Shown in pieces: positions 1-6,269 of a DNA stretch of 9,853 bases. The notes below the pieces were generated by a model. The model had not been told where the DNA came from, did no database searches, and was given only the letters and a program-made list of their open reading frames with translations. Numbering within the stretch: position 1 is the stretch's first letter; every line of letters starts with the position of its first letter. The position numbers and the translations under genes were made by a program. This DNA is from Alphaproteobacteria bacterium (GTDB taxonomy: Bacteria > Pseudomonadota > Alphaproteobacteria > Rhodobacterales > Rhodobacteraceae), in the NCBI GenBank assembly GCA_024277955.1, contig JAJRUE010000284.1, positions 1 to 9,853 of the forward strand. Reading direction: 5' to 3'.

Positions 1-338
1 CGGTGCCGCCGGAGTTGGCGAAACCGCTGTCCATCGCGCCCGCCCGCCCCTTGCCGCAAAACGTCCGGCTGCTGGCCAGACGCACGGGGCAAGCGGCGGC
101 AACGGCGCGCCGGTGCCCGGTGCTCGGGCTGGGCCGGGGCACGGTGGCGCTGGGTTGCGCGGTGGTGCCCGGCGACAGCGGCGCGGCGGTTCTCAGCGGG
201 CCACCGGACGCGCCAACCCTGCTGGGCGTGGTGTCCAGCCGCGCCACGGCGGGCGCGCGAAGCGTTGCCCTGATCGCGATTGCCGCCGGCCACCTGGACC
301 TTCTGACCGCCGCCCTGAAAAATCCGCCCGCCCCCTGA
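1..338 (+). CDS. Trypsin-like serine protease, C-terminal part (5' end outside window)
   Basis: The reading frame is open from the window edge to a TGA at 336-338, so only about the last 112 residues are present. The segment GCAVVPGDSGAAVLSG contains the GDSG signature of chymotrypsin/trypsin-fold peptidases, with the catalytic serine at about codon 59 of the fragment. It is followed by the hydrophobic LLGVVSS strand usual after the active-site serine. The His and Asp of the triad would lie upstream, outside the window. Family knowledge suggests an exported or periplasmic endopeptidase, but the signal peptide cannot be seen. The GTG at base 3 is only an internal Val codon that could pass for a start. 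The gene ends about 150 bases before hsp20 and is separated from it by that gene's own promoter, so the two are probably not co-transcribed. The protease call is good; substrate and role are unknown. Confidence 0.7.
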   Translation, partial: VPPELAKPLSIAPARPLPQNVRLLARRTGQAAATARRCPVLGLGRGTVALGCAVVPGDSGAAVLSGPPDAPTLLGVVSSRATAGARSVALIAIAAGHLDLLTAALKNPPAP

Positions 339-368
339 AAATTCCGACATTTCGGGCGCGCTGCAGGT

Positions 369-395
369 CTTGAACCGCGCGTCGTCTTTCATATC
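369..395 (+). promoter_or_regulatory. RpoH (sigma-32)-type heat-shock promoter of hsp20
   Basis: A perfect CTTGAA -35 element lies at 369-374 and a TCATATC -10 element at 389-395. This resembles the CTTGAA / CCATnTA pattern of RpoH promoters; the spacing is about one base shorter than in the E. coli groE promoter as I recall it. The predicted transcription start, near 401-404, coincides with the first base of the leader hairpin at 402. The gene served is a small heat-shock protein, which supports the call. The start site is inferred, not measured. Confidence 0.65.
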
Positions 396-401
396 TTTTC
401 A

Positions 402-490
402 GTGCGGGCGCCGAAATCGCGGGCCCGCACGAAACCGCCTGTCCCTTTGGGAAGGCACAACCAACGTTATCGCTCAAAGGAGGATGACCC
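402..490 (+). ncRNA. ROSE-like RNA thermometer in the hsp20 5' leader
   Basis: The roughly 90-base leader folds into three successive hairpins. Hairpin I pairs GTGCGGGC (402-409) with GCCCGCAC (423-430), and three more pairs close its inner part. Hairpin II pairs 437-445 with 449-456 around a TTT loop, with one bulged G at 441. Hairpin III pairs 466-475 with 480-488 and buries the Shine-Dalgarno AAAGGAGGA (476-484). Its 5' arm contains TCGCT (470-474), which fits the UYGCU core of ROSE elements: G472 cannot form a Watson-Crick pair and sits opposite the SD, while C471-G483 and C473-G482 flank it. ROSE elements are known cis-acting thermometers ahead of alphaproteobacterial hsp20 genes: the weak G region melts on heating and frees the ribosome site. 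The fold was drawn by hand, without energy calculation. Confidence 0.72.
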
Positions 491-973
491 ATGCGAGGCT
501 TTGATTTTGCACCGCTTTATCGCGCAACCGTCGGCTTTGACCAGATTGCCGACCTGATGGACCGGGTTCTGACCAACGAGGTCAGCCAACCCAGCTATCC
601 CCCCTACAACATCGAAAAGCTCGGGGATGACGCCTGGCGTATCTCGATCGCCGTGGCCGGCTTCAGCGAAGACGAGCTGAACGTCGAAGTGCGGGAAAAC
701 TCGCTGATCGTGACCGCGAAGAAAACCGAGGAAGATGCCGACCGCACCTTCCTGCATCGCGGCATCGCGACCCGCGCCTTCGAACGCCGCTTCCACCTGG
801 CCGACCACGTGCGGGTGATCGGCGCAACCCATGTCGATGGCATGCTTAACATCGACCTGCGCCGCGAAGTGCCCGAAGCGCTGAAGCCGCGCAAGATCGA
901 GATCACCAAGGGTGAAACGATCGAAGCCAAGGCGGTTGAAAACAAGACTGCCGAAAAGAAATCCGGCAAGTAA
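491..973 (+). CDS. Hsp20-family small heat-shock protein (IbpA-like)
   Basis: This encodes a 160-residue ATP-independent holdase chaperone that would bind unfolding proteins in the cytoplasm under heat and hand them to DnaK/ClpB. The alpha-crystallin domain spans about residues 37-138. The block HRGIATRAFERRFHLADHV (89-107) is typical of IbpA-class proteins, DGMLNIDL (116-123) is the beta-9 region with the G-x-L motif, and IEI (136-138) is the C-terminal I-x-I motif used in oligomer assembly. A Lys/Glu-rich tail follows to residue 160. Length matches the class A bacterial family. The ATG is set by AAAGGAGGA ending six bases upstream. The gene stands alone between an RpoH-like promoter with a ROSE-like leader and an intrinsic terminator, so it is probably heat-induced at two levels. 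The family is certain; the paralogue name (ibpA/hspA) is not. Confidence 0.95.
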   Translation: MRGFDFAPLYRATVGFDQIADLMDRVLTNEVSQPSYPPYNIEKLGDDAWRISIAVAGFSEDELNVEVRENSLIVTAKKTEEDADRTFLHRGIATRAFERRFHLADHVRVIGATHVDGMLNIDLRREVPEALKPRKIEITKGETIEAKAVENKTAEKKSGK

Positions 974-990
974 CCGCGCCGGACAAGCCG

Positions 991-1022
991 AAGGGGGCAG
1001 CACCGCGCCGCCCCCTTTTTTT
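991..1022 (+). terminator. Rho-independent terminator of hsp20
   Basis: GGGGGC (993-998) pairs with GCCCCC (1010-1015), with a further GC/GC pairing inside the loop. A run of seven T follows at 1016-1022. It begins 18 bases after the hsp20 stop codon and points the same way, which is textbook intrinsic terminator architecture. Confidence 0.9.
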
Positions 1023-1060
1023 CTACCATTTTCCGAGCCCGCCGGATCGTCTCGGACCCG

Positions 1061-1100
1061 CCCCGGTTTCTTCTTTGAAAAATACTCCCGCCGGAGGCAT
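1061..1100 (-). repeat. Interspersed intergenic repeat, copy A
   Basis: Read on the minus strand, this segment runs GATGCCTCCGGCGGG, then a TATTTTT run, then AGAAGAA and a G-rich end. The same succession occurs on the plus strand at 8676-8716, in inverted relative orientation. It starts seven bases after the stop codon of the VWA gene and is read in the same direction. The small CTCC/GGAG stem followed by TATTTTT could act as a weak terminator for that gene. No coding potential was seen. I recall similar GC-rich/T-run intergenic motifs in Rhodobacterales genomes but cannot verify copy number here. Confidence 0.6.
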
Positions 1101-1107
1101 CCCGCCG

Positions 1108-3249
1108 CTACCGCTGCGACAGGCTTTCGGCCAGCCGCATCAGGCTGATCGCTTCGCGCCGGTAGCCGAACTCATCCGCCCCCAGCGCGCCGCTGGCCAG
1201 CGCGATCGCATCGCCCCAGGACCAGTCGCTCAGGTAGGTTGAACCGCGCAACAACTGGCCGAACCCGGCGATCGCCACGCCAAAGCGGGCCTCGATACCG
1301 GCCTCGCCCGCGCCCTGCCGGATCGGCATTTCGATCAGCTTGCTGGCATCGCCGCCCGGCGCCTTGTAGCGCAGGCGCAAAAAGCCGATCTCGCCATCCG
1401 GCCCGCCGGTGGCCGGCGCCGCCCCGTAGCGCAGCGGATCGTTCAGCACCGCAGCCGAGCCGACCGGGGTGATCTCGTAGATCGCGGTCACCGAATGGCC
1501 GGCGCCGATCTCGCCCGCGTCGACCTTGTCATTGTTGAAATCCTCGCGCCGCAGCGCGCGGGTTTCATAGCCGATCAGCCGGTATTCCGCGACCGCGGCG
1601 GGGTTGAATTCGACCTGCACCTTCACGTCATCGGCAATCGGGAACAGCGCGCCGGTCAGCTGATCGACCAGCACCTTTTGCGCTTCGTTCAGCGTGTCGA
1701 TATAGGCCGCCGTTCCGTTGCCGTTCTGGGCCAGCGCCTGCATCGTGGCATCGTCCAGATTGCCGCGGCCAAAGCCCAGCACCGACAGGTAAACCCCGCC
1801 CTCGCGCTGCCTGGCGATATAGGACTTGAGCGCCTCGGGATCGTCGATCCCGACGTTGAAATCGCCGTCGGTGGCCAGAATCACCCGGGTCACGTCGCCG
1901 TCGCCCGCCATCTTGTCGGCCACCAGATAGGCCTGTTGCAACCCGGCCTGCCCGGCGGTGGAACCGCCCGCCCCAAGCCGCTCGAGCGCCGCCAGGATCG
2001 TGGCGCGGTCGCTGGCCGGCGTCGGTTCCAGCACCTGCCCGGCGCTGCCCGCGTAGGTCACGATCGCCACCTTGTCCTGCGGGCGCAGCTGGCCCAGCAT
2101 CAGCCGGAAGCTTTGCTTGAGCAGCGGCAGCTTGTTGGCGTCGCGCATCGAGCCCGAGGTGTCGATCAGGAACACCAGGTTCAGCGGCGGGCGATCCTCC
2201 AGCGCCGGCATCCTGCCCTGCAAGGCGATGTGCACCAGTTCGGTCCCCGGGTTCCAGGGGGTCTGCATCACCGTGACCGTGGGCCGAAAGGGCGCATCCC
2301 CGGCCTCGGGGGCCGGGTAGTCATAGGGGAAATAGTTGATCATCTCTTCAATGCGCACCGCCTCGGGGCGCGGCAGGCGGCCGGCCATCAGCGACGACCG
2401 GACGACGGCATAGGATGCGGTGTCCACGTCGATCGAAAAGGTCGAAACCGGACCTTCGGTGGTGATCCTGAAGGGCGAGGCATCGGCGTTGGCGAAGGTT
2501 TCCGCCTCGCCGTCGAGGCCGAGGGCGTCGGGGGGCGGTCCTTCGGGCGCGGATGCGGAAAAGGGCGGAACCGGCGCTTCGGCCCGCCCGCGTGTTCCCA
2601 TGGGCACCCCGCCCGTCAGCGGCTGCATGATGACCGCTCCGACGCTGTTGTCCTGGGCAATCCCTGCGGTACCGTCCGAGCGGCGGCCGGTCGGCGAAGG
2701 CGAGACGGGCGAGGGTGGCGATGCCAGCCGCAGGCCCGCGCCGTCCGAACCCGGCGCCGGGGGGCCGGCTTTCGGGGTGACGACCGGCAGGTCCGGCCTC
2801 GGGATCGGGGTCCGGCTCTGCGCCAGCCCTTCGGCCAACCCGGCCTGTTCGGCTTGTTCCGGGGCTTTGCTATTGCGCGCGGCCTCTGGGCGCGGAACCG
2901 GCGTCGGCGCCTGGTCGAGCCTGCCCGGGCCGCCCGGCGGACCCGCCAGGGGCGGCAGGCTGAACAGCGAACGTCCCTGTGGCGTCACGACCAACAGGGC
3001 AAGGGCGACAATGGCGGTGGTGGCGGCAAGTCCGCCGCGGCTGGTCAATGCATGAAACATTCTGTGTCCTCCTGAAATGAACCACCAGGCGGGGTGGCGA
3101 TCATCCTTGGGACGCGCCGCGCCGCGCGATCCTTGGAGGGCATCGAAATTTTTCTGCGCCAGGGCCAGGTTTTCGGCCCGGCGCGCGGCATCCGGCGGCG
3201 GGGTGGCAGCTTTCAGGGCTGCTTTCAGATCGTCCAGTTCGTCCGTCAT
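1108..3249 (-). CDS. Membrane-anchored VWA-domain protein, co-transcribed with ECF sigma factor
   Basis: This is a 713-residue protein. Residues 1-70 are polar and probably cytoplasmic. A single membrane segment lies at about 73-90 (GLAATTAIVALALLVVTP). A long Pro/Ala/Gly-rich, low-complexity stretch runs from about 97 to 245. Then comes an N-terminal VWA-associated domain with STFSIDVDTASYAVVR (269-284) and EEMINYFPYDYP (301-312). A von Willebrand A domain (about 355-540) has an intact metal-ion site: DTSGS (363-367), T431 and D461. The C-terminal domain (about 540-705) resembles the DUF3520 region of YfbK-like proteins. The start is supported by GAGGAG seven bases upstream of the ATG, which overlaps the sigma gene's TGA by four bases (ATGA), implying translational coupling. 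Anti-sigma genes usually sit here, so the cytoplasmic N-terminus may bind the sigma factor while the external VWA domain senses a ligand; that is inference. A structural or cell-envelope role is the alternative. Confidence 0.88.
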   Translation of the reverse strand: MTDELDDLKAALKAATPPPDAARRAENLALAQKNFDALQGSRGAARPKDDRHPAWWFISGGHRMFHALTSRGGLAATTAIVALALLVVTPQGRSLFSLPPLAGPPGGPGRLDQAPTPVPRPEAARNSKAPEQAEQAGLAEGLAQSRTPIPRPDLPVVTPKAGPPAPGSDGAGLRLASPPSPVSPSPTGRRSDGTAGIAQDNSVGAVIMQPLTGGVPMGTRGRAEAPVPPFSASAPEGPPPDALGLDGEAETFANADASPFRITTEGPVSTFSIDVDTASYAVVRSSLMAGRLPRPEAVRIEEMINYFPYDYPAPEAGDAPFRPTVTVMQTPWNPGTELVHIALQGRMPALEDRPPLNLVFLIDTSGSMRDANKLPLLKQSFRLMLGQLRPQDKVAIVTYAGSAGQVLEPTPASDRATILAALERLGAGGSTAGQAGLQQAYLVADKMAGDGDVTRVILATDGDFNVGIDDPEALKSYIARQREGGVYLSVLGFGRGNLDDATMQALAQNGNGTAAYIDTLNEAQKVLVDQLTGALFPIADDVKVQVEFNPAAVAEYRLIGYETRALRREDFNNDKVDAGEIGAGHSVTAIYEITPVGSAAVLNDPLRYGAAPATGGPDGEIGFLRLRYKAPGGDASKLIEMPIRQGAGEAGIEARFGVAIAGFGQLLRGSTYLSDWSWGDAIALASGALGADEFGYRREAISLMRLAESLSQR

Positions 3250-3791
3250 GGCGCTTGCTCCTCGGCGGCCAGTGCGCGCAGTTCCTGGCGTGCGCGCGAC
3301 AGGCGCCAGCTGACCGTGCCTTCCTTGATACCCAGCACGGCGGCGGCTTCGGCATGGGTAAGCTCGTCATCCAGAACCAGCGCCAGCGTGTCGCGCAGAT
3401 CGTCGTCCAGCGTGGCCATCGCGCGCATCAGCCAGCCGATCTGTTCGCGCGTCTGGGCGTCGGCGGCGCGCCGGTTGATTTCCCAATCGCCCCAGCCGTC
3501 GGCGGCGCGCGCATGCGCGGCGATGCGCCGGCGGCGGTCGTGGGCGGCATTGACCACGATCCGGTAGACCCAGGTCGAAAACCGCGCCTCGCCCCGGTAT
3601 TGCGCCAGTTTCGCCGGCAGGGCGGCGCAGATGTCCTGGGTCAGGTCTTCGGCTTCGGCCCGGCTTCCGGTCAGCCGGAAGGCCAGCGCGAAAAGCCTGT
3701 CGTAACGCCTGGTCAACAGCGTCGCAAAGGCGTCCCGGTCGCCGCCGGCGGCCGCAAGGGCCAGGCTTTCATCCGTGGTTTCCATGCGCAT
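3246..3791 (-). CDS. ECF-family RNA polymerase sigma factor
   Basis: This encodes an extracytoplasmic-function sigma-70 factor of 181 residues from the ATG at 3791. Region 2 spans about residues 20-90, with the core-binding and -10-recognition helices in DAFATLLTRRYDRLFALAFRL and AEDLTQD, followed by FSTWVYRIVVNAAHDRRRR. Region 4 spans about 125-175, with the helix-turn-helix THAEAAAVLGIKEGTVSWRL (145-164), which reads the -35 element. Regions 1 and 3 are absent, as expected for ECF. The start is uncertain: ATG at 3791 and ATG at 3785 both lack a clear Shine-Dalgarno. The in-frame TTG at 3821 overlaps a promoter-like TTGACC and has AAGGA directly abutting it, so it is unlikely. A leaderless or short-leader message is possible. 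The stop codon overlaps the VWA gene start, so the two form an operon and the VWA protein is its probable regulator. Confidence 0.9.
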   Translation of the reverse strand: MRMETTDESLALAAAGGDRDAFATLLTRRYDRLFALAFRLTGSRAEAEDLTQDICAALPAKLAQYRGEARFSTWVYRIVVNAAHDRRRRIAAHARAADGWGDWEINRRAADAQTREQIGWLMRAMATLDDDLRDTLALVLDDELTHAEAAAVLGIKEGTVSWRLSRARQELRALAAEEQAP

Positions 3792-3795
3792 CACG

Positions 3796-3840
3796 TTTGT
3801 ATGACGCGCGCACCGGGTCAATCCTTGGAAATTTTTTCCC
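3796..3840 (-). promoter_or_regulatory. Candidate promoter of the sigma/VWA operon
   Basis: On the minus strand, an A/T-rich stretch (GGAAAAAATTTCC, 3827-3839) precedes TTGACC (3821-3816) and then a GTCATAC element (3805-3799) directly before the first ATG of the sigma gene at 3791. TTGACC to TACAAA is only 14 bases, too short for a good housekeeping promoter, so an ECF-type, self-recognised promoter with a very short leader is at least as likely. ECF genes commonly autoregulate. The evidence is position and base composition only. Confidence 0.35.
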
Positions 3841-3911
3841 GCCCGCGTGAATCGGAGCGAAAAGGCGGTGATCCGCTGTCAGCCATACAGGGCTGCGCGC
3901 AGAGCGGTGGG

Positions 3912-3938
3912 GCCAGGGCGTTTGGAAAACGCCCTGGC
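3912..3938 (-). terminator. Hairpin 3' of the aldehyde dehydrogenase gene (distal of two)
   Basis: GCCAGGGCGTTT (3912-3923) and AAACGCCCTGGC (3927-3938) form a perfect 12-bp stem around a three-base loop. It lies about 45 bases beyond the dehydrogenase stop codon and adjoins a second palindrome, sharing two bases with it. There is no T run, so it would terminate only weakly by itself or protect the 3' end of the message. It is symmetric and could act on either strand. Confidence 0.55.
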
Positions 3939-3960
3939 AAGCGGTTTGCAAACCGCTTGC
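3937..3960 (-). terminator. Perfect 24-bp palindrome 3' of the aldehyde dehydrogenase gene (proximal of two)
   Basis: GCAAGCGGTTTG is followed directly by its exact reverse complement, giving a 24-base palindrome centred at 3948/3949. As RNA it would form an eight- to ten-bp stem with a short loop, 22 bases after the dehydrogenase stop. Together with the neighbouring hairpin it separates the dehydrogenase gene from the sigma/VWA operon on the same strand. A protein-binding site is a possible alternative, since the centre reads TTTGCAAA. Confidence 0.5.
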
Positions 3961-3981
3961 GCCGCGCCTGGCTGAAAGGGC

Positions 3982-5460
3982 TTACACCGAGGTGCAGATG
4001 TATTTCATTTCCAGATAGTCTTCCATCCCGTGATGCGACCCTTCGCGTCCCAGGCCAGACTGCTTGACCCCGCCAAAAGGCGCCACCTCGGTCGAGATCA
4101 GCCCGGTGTTCACCCCGACCATGCCGTATTCCAGCGCTTCCTGCACCCGGATCACGCGGCTCAGATCCTGCGCGTAGAAATAGGCGGCGAGGCCGAAGAT
4201 CGTGTCATTGGCCATGGCAATCACCTCTTCTTCGGTCTCGAACTTGAACAGCGGCGCCAGCGGGCCAAAGGTTTCTTCGGTGGCAAAGGCCATGTCGCGC
4301 GTGGCGCCGGTGATCACCGTGGGTTCAAAATATGTGCCGCCCAGCGCGTGGCGGTGGCCGCCGGTCAGCACCTGCGCCCCTTTCGAGACCGCGTCGCGGA
4401 TATGCTCCTCGACCTTTTCCACCGCGGCTTCGTTGATCAGCGGCCCGACGATCACGCCTTCGTCCAGCCCGTCGCCCACCTTCATGCTTTCGGCCGATGC
4501 CTTCAGCTTTTCGGCGAAGGCGTCATAGATGCCGGCCTGCACGAAGATGCGGTTGGCGCAGACGCAGGTCTGGCCGTTGTTGCGGTATTTGGCGATCAGC
4601 GCCCCTTCCACCGCCTTGTCCAGATCGGCATCGTCAAACACGATGAAGGGCGCGTTGCCGCCCAGCTCCATCGAGCATTTCATCACCTGGTCGGCGGCCT
4701 GGCGCAGCAGGATACGGCCCACTTCGGTCGAGCCGGTGAAGGTGAGCTTGCGCACCTTGGGGTTCGAGGTGAATTCCTTGCCGATGTCGCTGGAGCGCGT
4801 CGAGGGGATGACCGACAGCACGCCTTTGGGGATGCCCGCGCGATCCGCCAGCACCCCGAGCGCCAGCGCCGACAGCGGGGTTTCGGCCGCGGGGCGGGCG
4901 ACAAAGGCGCAGCCGGCCGCCAGCGCCGGGCCGCATTTGCGGGTGATCATCGCGTTGGGGAAGTTCCACGGCGTGATCGAGGCGGCGACCCCGATCGGCT
5001 GCCTGATCACGGTGATGCGCTTGTCGCGCAGATGGCCGGGGATGGTTTCGCCATAGACGCGCTTGGCCTCTTCGGCGAACCATTCGATGAAGGAGGCGCC
5101 GTAGAGGATCTCTCCGCGCGCCTCGGGAAAGGGCTTGCCCATTTCGGCGGTCAGGATGCGGCCCAGGTCGTCGGCGTTTTCCACCATCAGTTCGAACCAC
5201 CTGCGCAGCACCGCGGCGCGTTCCTTGCCGGTCCAGGCGGCCCAGTCCTTTTGCGCGGCATAGGCGGCGTCGATGGCGCGCGCCGTTTCGGTGCGGGTCA
5301 GGTCGGCAACTTCGGCGATCACGTCGCCGCGCGCCGGGTTGGTGACGGCAAAGGTGGCGCCATCGTCGGCATCGGCCCAGTCGCCGGCCAGATAGGCCTT
5401 GGTCGCGAGCAACGTCGGATCGTTCAGCAGGGCGGACAGATTGGTGACGGTATCGAGCAT
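3982..5460 (-). CDS. gabD: NAD(P)-dependent succinate-semialdehyde dehydrogenase (GabD-type)
   Basis: This 492-residue cytoplasmic aldehyde dehydrogenase most likely oxidises succinate semialdehyde to succinate, the last step of GABA degradation. Landmarks are PWNFP (164-168, with Asn166 of the oxyanion hole), FTGSTEVG (241-248) in the cofactor-binding fold, MELGGNAPF (264-272, general base Glu265), GQTCVCANR (296-304, catalytic Cys299 with Cys301 two residues on) and EETFGP (395-400). NGQTCVCANR and ELGGNAPFIVFDDADLD are close to E. coli GabD. The position of the usual cofactor-contacting Lys of the KPA motif is Arg189 (ARPAAETP). The start is the ATG at 5460, preceded by GGGGGAG at six-base spacing; the frame continues upstream to 5532 but without a comparable site. 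It ends 108 bases downstream of the preceding minus-strand gene and is followed by two strong hairpins. Glutarate-semialdehyde dehydrogenase is the main alternative, because these subfamilies are hard to tell apart by sequence. Confidence 0.9.
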   Translation of the reverse strand: MLDTVTNLSALLNDPTLLATKAYLAGDWADADDGATFAVTNPARGDVIAEVADLTRTETARAIDAAYAAQKDWAAWTGKERAAVLRRWFELMVENADDLGRILTAEMGKPFPEARGEILYGASFIEWFAEEAKRVYGETIPGHLRDKRITVIRQPIGVAASITPWNFPNAMITRKCGPALAAGCAFVARPAAETPLSALALGVLADRAGIPKGVLSVIPSTRSSDIGKEFTSNPKVRKLTFTGSTEVGRILLRQAADQVMKCSMELGGNAPFIVFDDADLDKAVEGALIAKYRNNGQTCVCANRIFVQAGIYDAFAEKLKASAESMKVGDGLDEGVIVGPLINEAAVEKVEEHIRDAVSKGAQVLTGGHRHALGGTYFEPTVITGATRDMAFATEETFGPLAPLFKFETEEEVIAMANDTIFGLAAYFYAQDLSRVIRVQEALEYGMVGVNTGLISTEVAPFGGVKQSGLGREGSHHGMEDYLEMKYICTSV

Positions 5461-5466
5461 GGAATT

Positions 5467-5473
5467 CTCCCCC
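5467..5473 (-). promoter_or_regulatory. Ribosome binding site fixing the GabD start
   Basis: GGGGGAG on the minus strand lies six bases before the ATG at 5460. It decides for the 492-residue form over the 516-residue upstream extension, which has no Shine-Dalgarno and whose extra residues are not part of the dehydrogenase fold. Confidence 0.75.
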
Positions 5474-5534
5474 AAAAGTGCCCTTCCGCATTGCAACTTT
5501 GCCTGCGGATTGTCCAGCGCGGTCGTGATCAATT

Positions 5535-5561
5535 GCCCGCAGGCCTGCCTTGCTGGCGGGC
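5535..5561 (-). terminator. Weak GC hairpin after the small exported-protein gene
   Basis: GCCCGC and GCGGGC (5535-5540 and 5556-5561) pair around a 15-base loop, beginning eight bases beyond the stop codon of the exported-protein gene. There is no T run, so termination is doubtful and read-through into the dehydrogenase gene is possible. Confidence 0.3.
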
Positions 5562-5568
5562 CGGGAGC

Positions 5569-6123
5569 CTATTCGGCGTAACGTGACAATGCGCGGTAAT
5601 CTACCGTTTCGAGGACCTTCAGCATGATGTCGGGGTCAGCGCCGTCGGCCTTGACCAGAATGCGATTGTCTACAAGCCCCGTCAGTTCGTTGTCCTGAAC
5701 CATGAATTTCTGCCGCCCAACGCGCACCACCTTTGCACCCATCGCGCCGGCATTGGCGATCATCGCGCCCATTGACATGATCATCGGGTTGTCGGCCAGG
5801 AACATGATGGTGAATTGCTCGTCGCCGTTGCTGTAGGTCGCCTGTGCGGCCGCGCCTGTTCCGCCGAACCCGAGCAGCGCCGCCGTTTCCGTGTCGATCT
5901 CGCGGCTCCAGCCTTCGGGCGCCTCGGGCAGGAAATCGGTCAGCGCTGTGCTCTGGATCTGTTTCAAGAGCTGTTTGGCATAATCCAGCTCTTCCAGCGC
6001 GTATTTGATGTCGCCGTCTTCATAGGCCTGAAGTGCCGATTGCAGCGTATCGGAAACCTCATCTGCGGTCACTACCGCGGGAAAAAGGGCCAGAACCAGG
6101 CCCGCCGCCAAACTCCGTTTCAT
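5569..6123 (-). CDS. Small exported protein of unknown function
   Basis: This is a 184-residue protein. Residues 1-20 form a clear Sec signal peptide: basic MKR, hydrophobic core LAAGLVLALFPAVV and a predicted cut after VTA-20 before DEV. The mature part begins with a helical stretch (about 23-60, AYEDGDIKYALEELDYAKQLLKQ) that looks like a single TPR-type hairpin. Then comes FLPEAPEGW (64-72), a Gly/Ala segment, and a strand-rich half with a Met-rich patch at 107-128 (IMFLADNPMIMSMGAMIANAG). It should be periplasmic. I do not recognise a named domain; the layout recalls uncharacterised proteobacterial periplasmic proteins with the same EAPEGW-like segment. The start is set by GGAGG (6131-6135) seven bases upstream. 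It is divergent from the coiled-coil/AAA operon and could share its operator region. Cysteine is absent from the mature protein. It may be transcribed on into the dehydrogenase gene. Confidence 0.85.
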   Translation of the reverse strand: MKRSLAAGLVLALFPAVVTADEVSDTLQSALQAYEDGDIKYALEELDYAKQLLKQIQSTALTDFLPEAPEGWSREIDTETAALLGFGGTGAAAQATYSNGDEQFTIMFLADNPMIMSMGAMIANAGAMGAKVVRVGRQKFMVQDNELTGLVDNRILVKADGADPDIMLKVLETVDYRALSRYAE

Positions 6124-6187
6124 TTTTTTGCCTCCACGATCAAGATACAGCTATTGCTAACACTTTCGCACCAACCGCTCAAATCGG

Positions 6188-6208
6188 GCGCGGGTGAACG
6201 ACCCGCGC
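6188..6208. repeat. Inverted repeat in the divergent intergenic region
   Basis: GCGCGGGT (6188-6195) and ACCCGCGC (6201-6208) form a perfect eight-bp stem with a five-base loop. It lies 65-85 bases upstream of the exported-protein start. On the minus strand it could be in that gene's leader or upstream of its promoter. Its role is unknown. Confidence 0.4.
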
Positions 6209-6269
6209 GCGCCGGTTCGTGCACGCAAAGGGCCGGCGGGCTTCCAATTGCCATCTGCATTTGCGACAC

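Noticed and set aside
467..1003. Minus-strand open frame of 178 codons over hsp20
   Set aside because: It overlaps the complete Hsp20 gene, its terminator and part of its leader; no family resemblance.
1495..3075. Plus-strand open frame of 526 codons opposite the VWA gene
   Set aside because: It is a shadow of the VWA gene: His/Arg/Gly-rich, no motif, no ribosome site, while the minus strand carries intact VWA metal-site motifs.
5484..5508. TTGCAA / TTTGC half-sites upstream of the dehydrogenase as a possible ScfR/RamB-type operator
   Set aside because: The arrangement is not a clean dyad, and such short motifs are expected by chance.
5461..5568. Own promoter for the dehydrogenase gene in the gap after the exported-protein gene
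   Set aside because: Candidate -35-like sequences (TTGATC, TGGACA) have no convincing -10 at proper spacing; not enough to call.
4030..5586. Plus-strand open frame of 518 codons opposite the dehydrogenase gene
   Set aside because: It is antisense to a full-length, conserved aldehyde dehydrogenase; the composition is that of a mirror frame.
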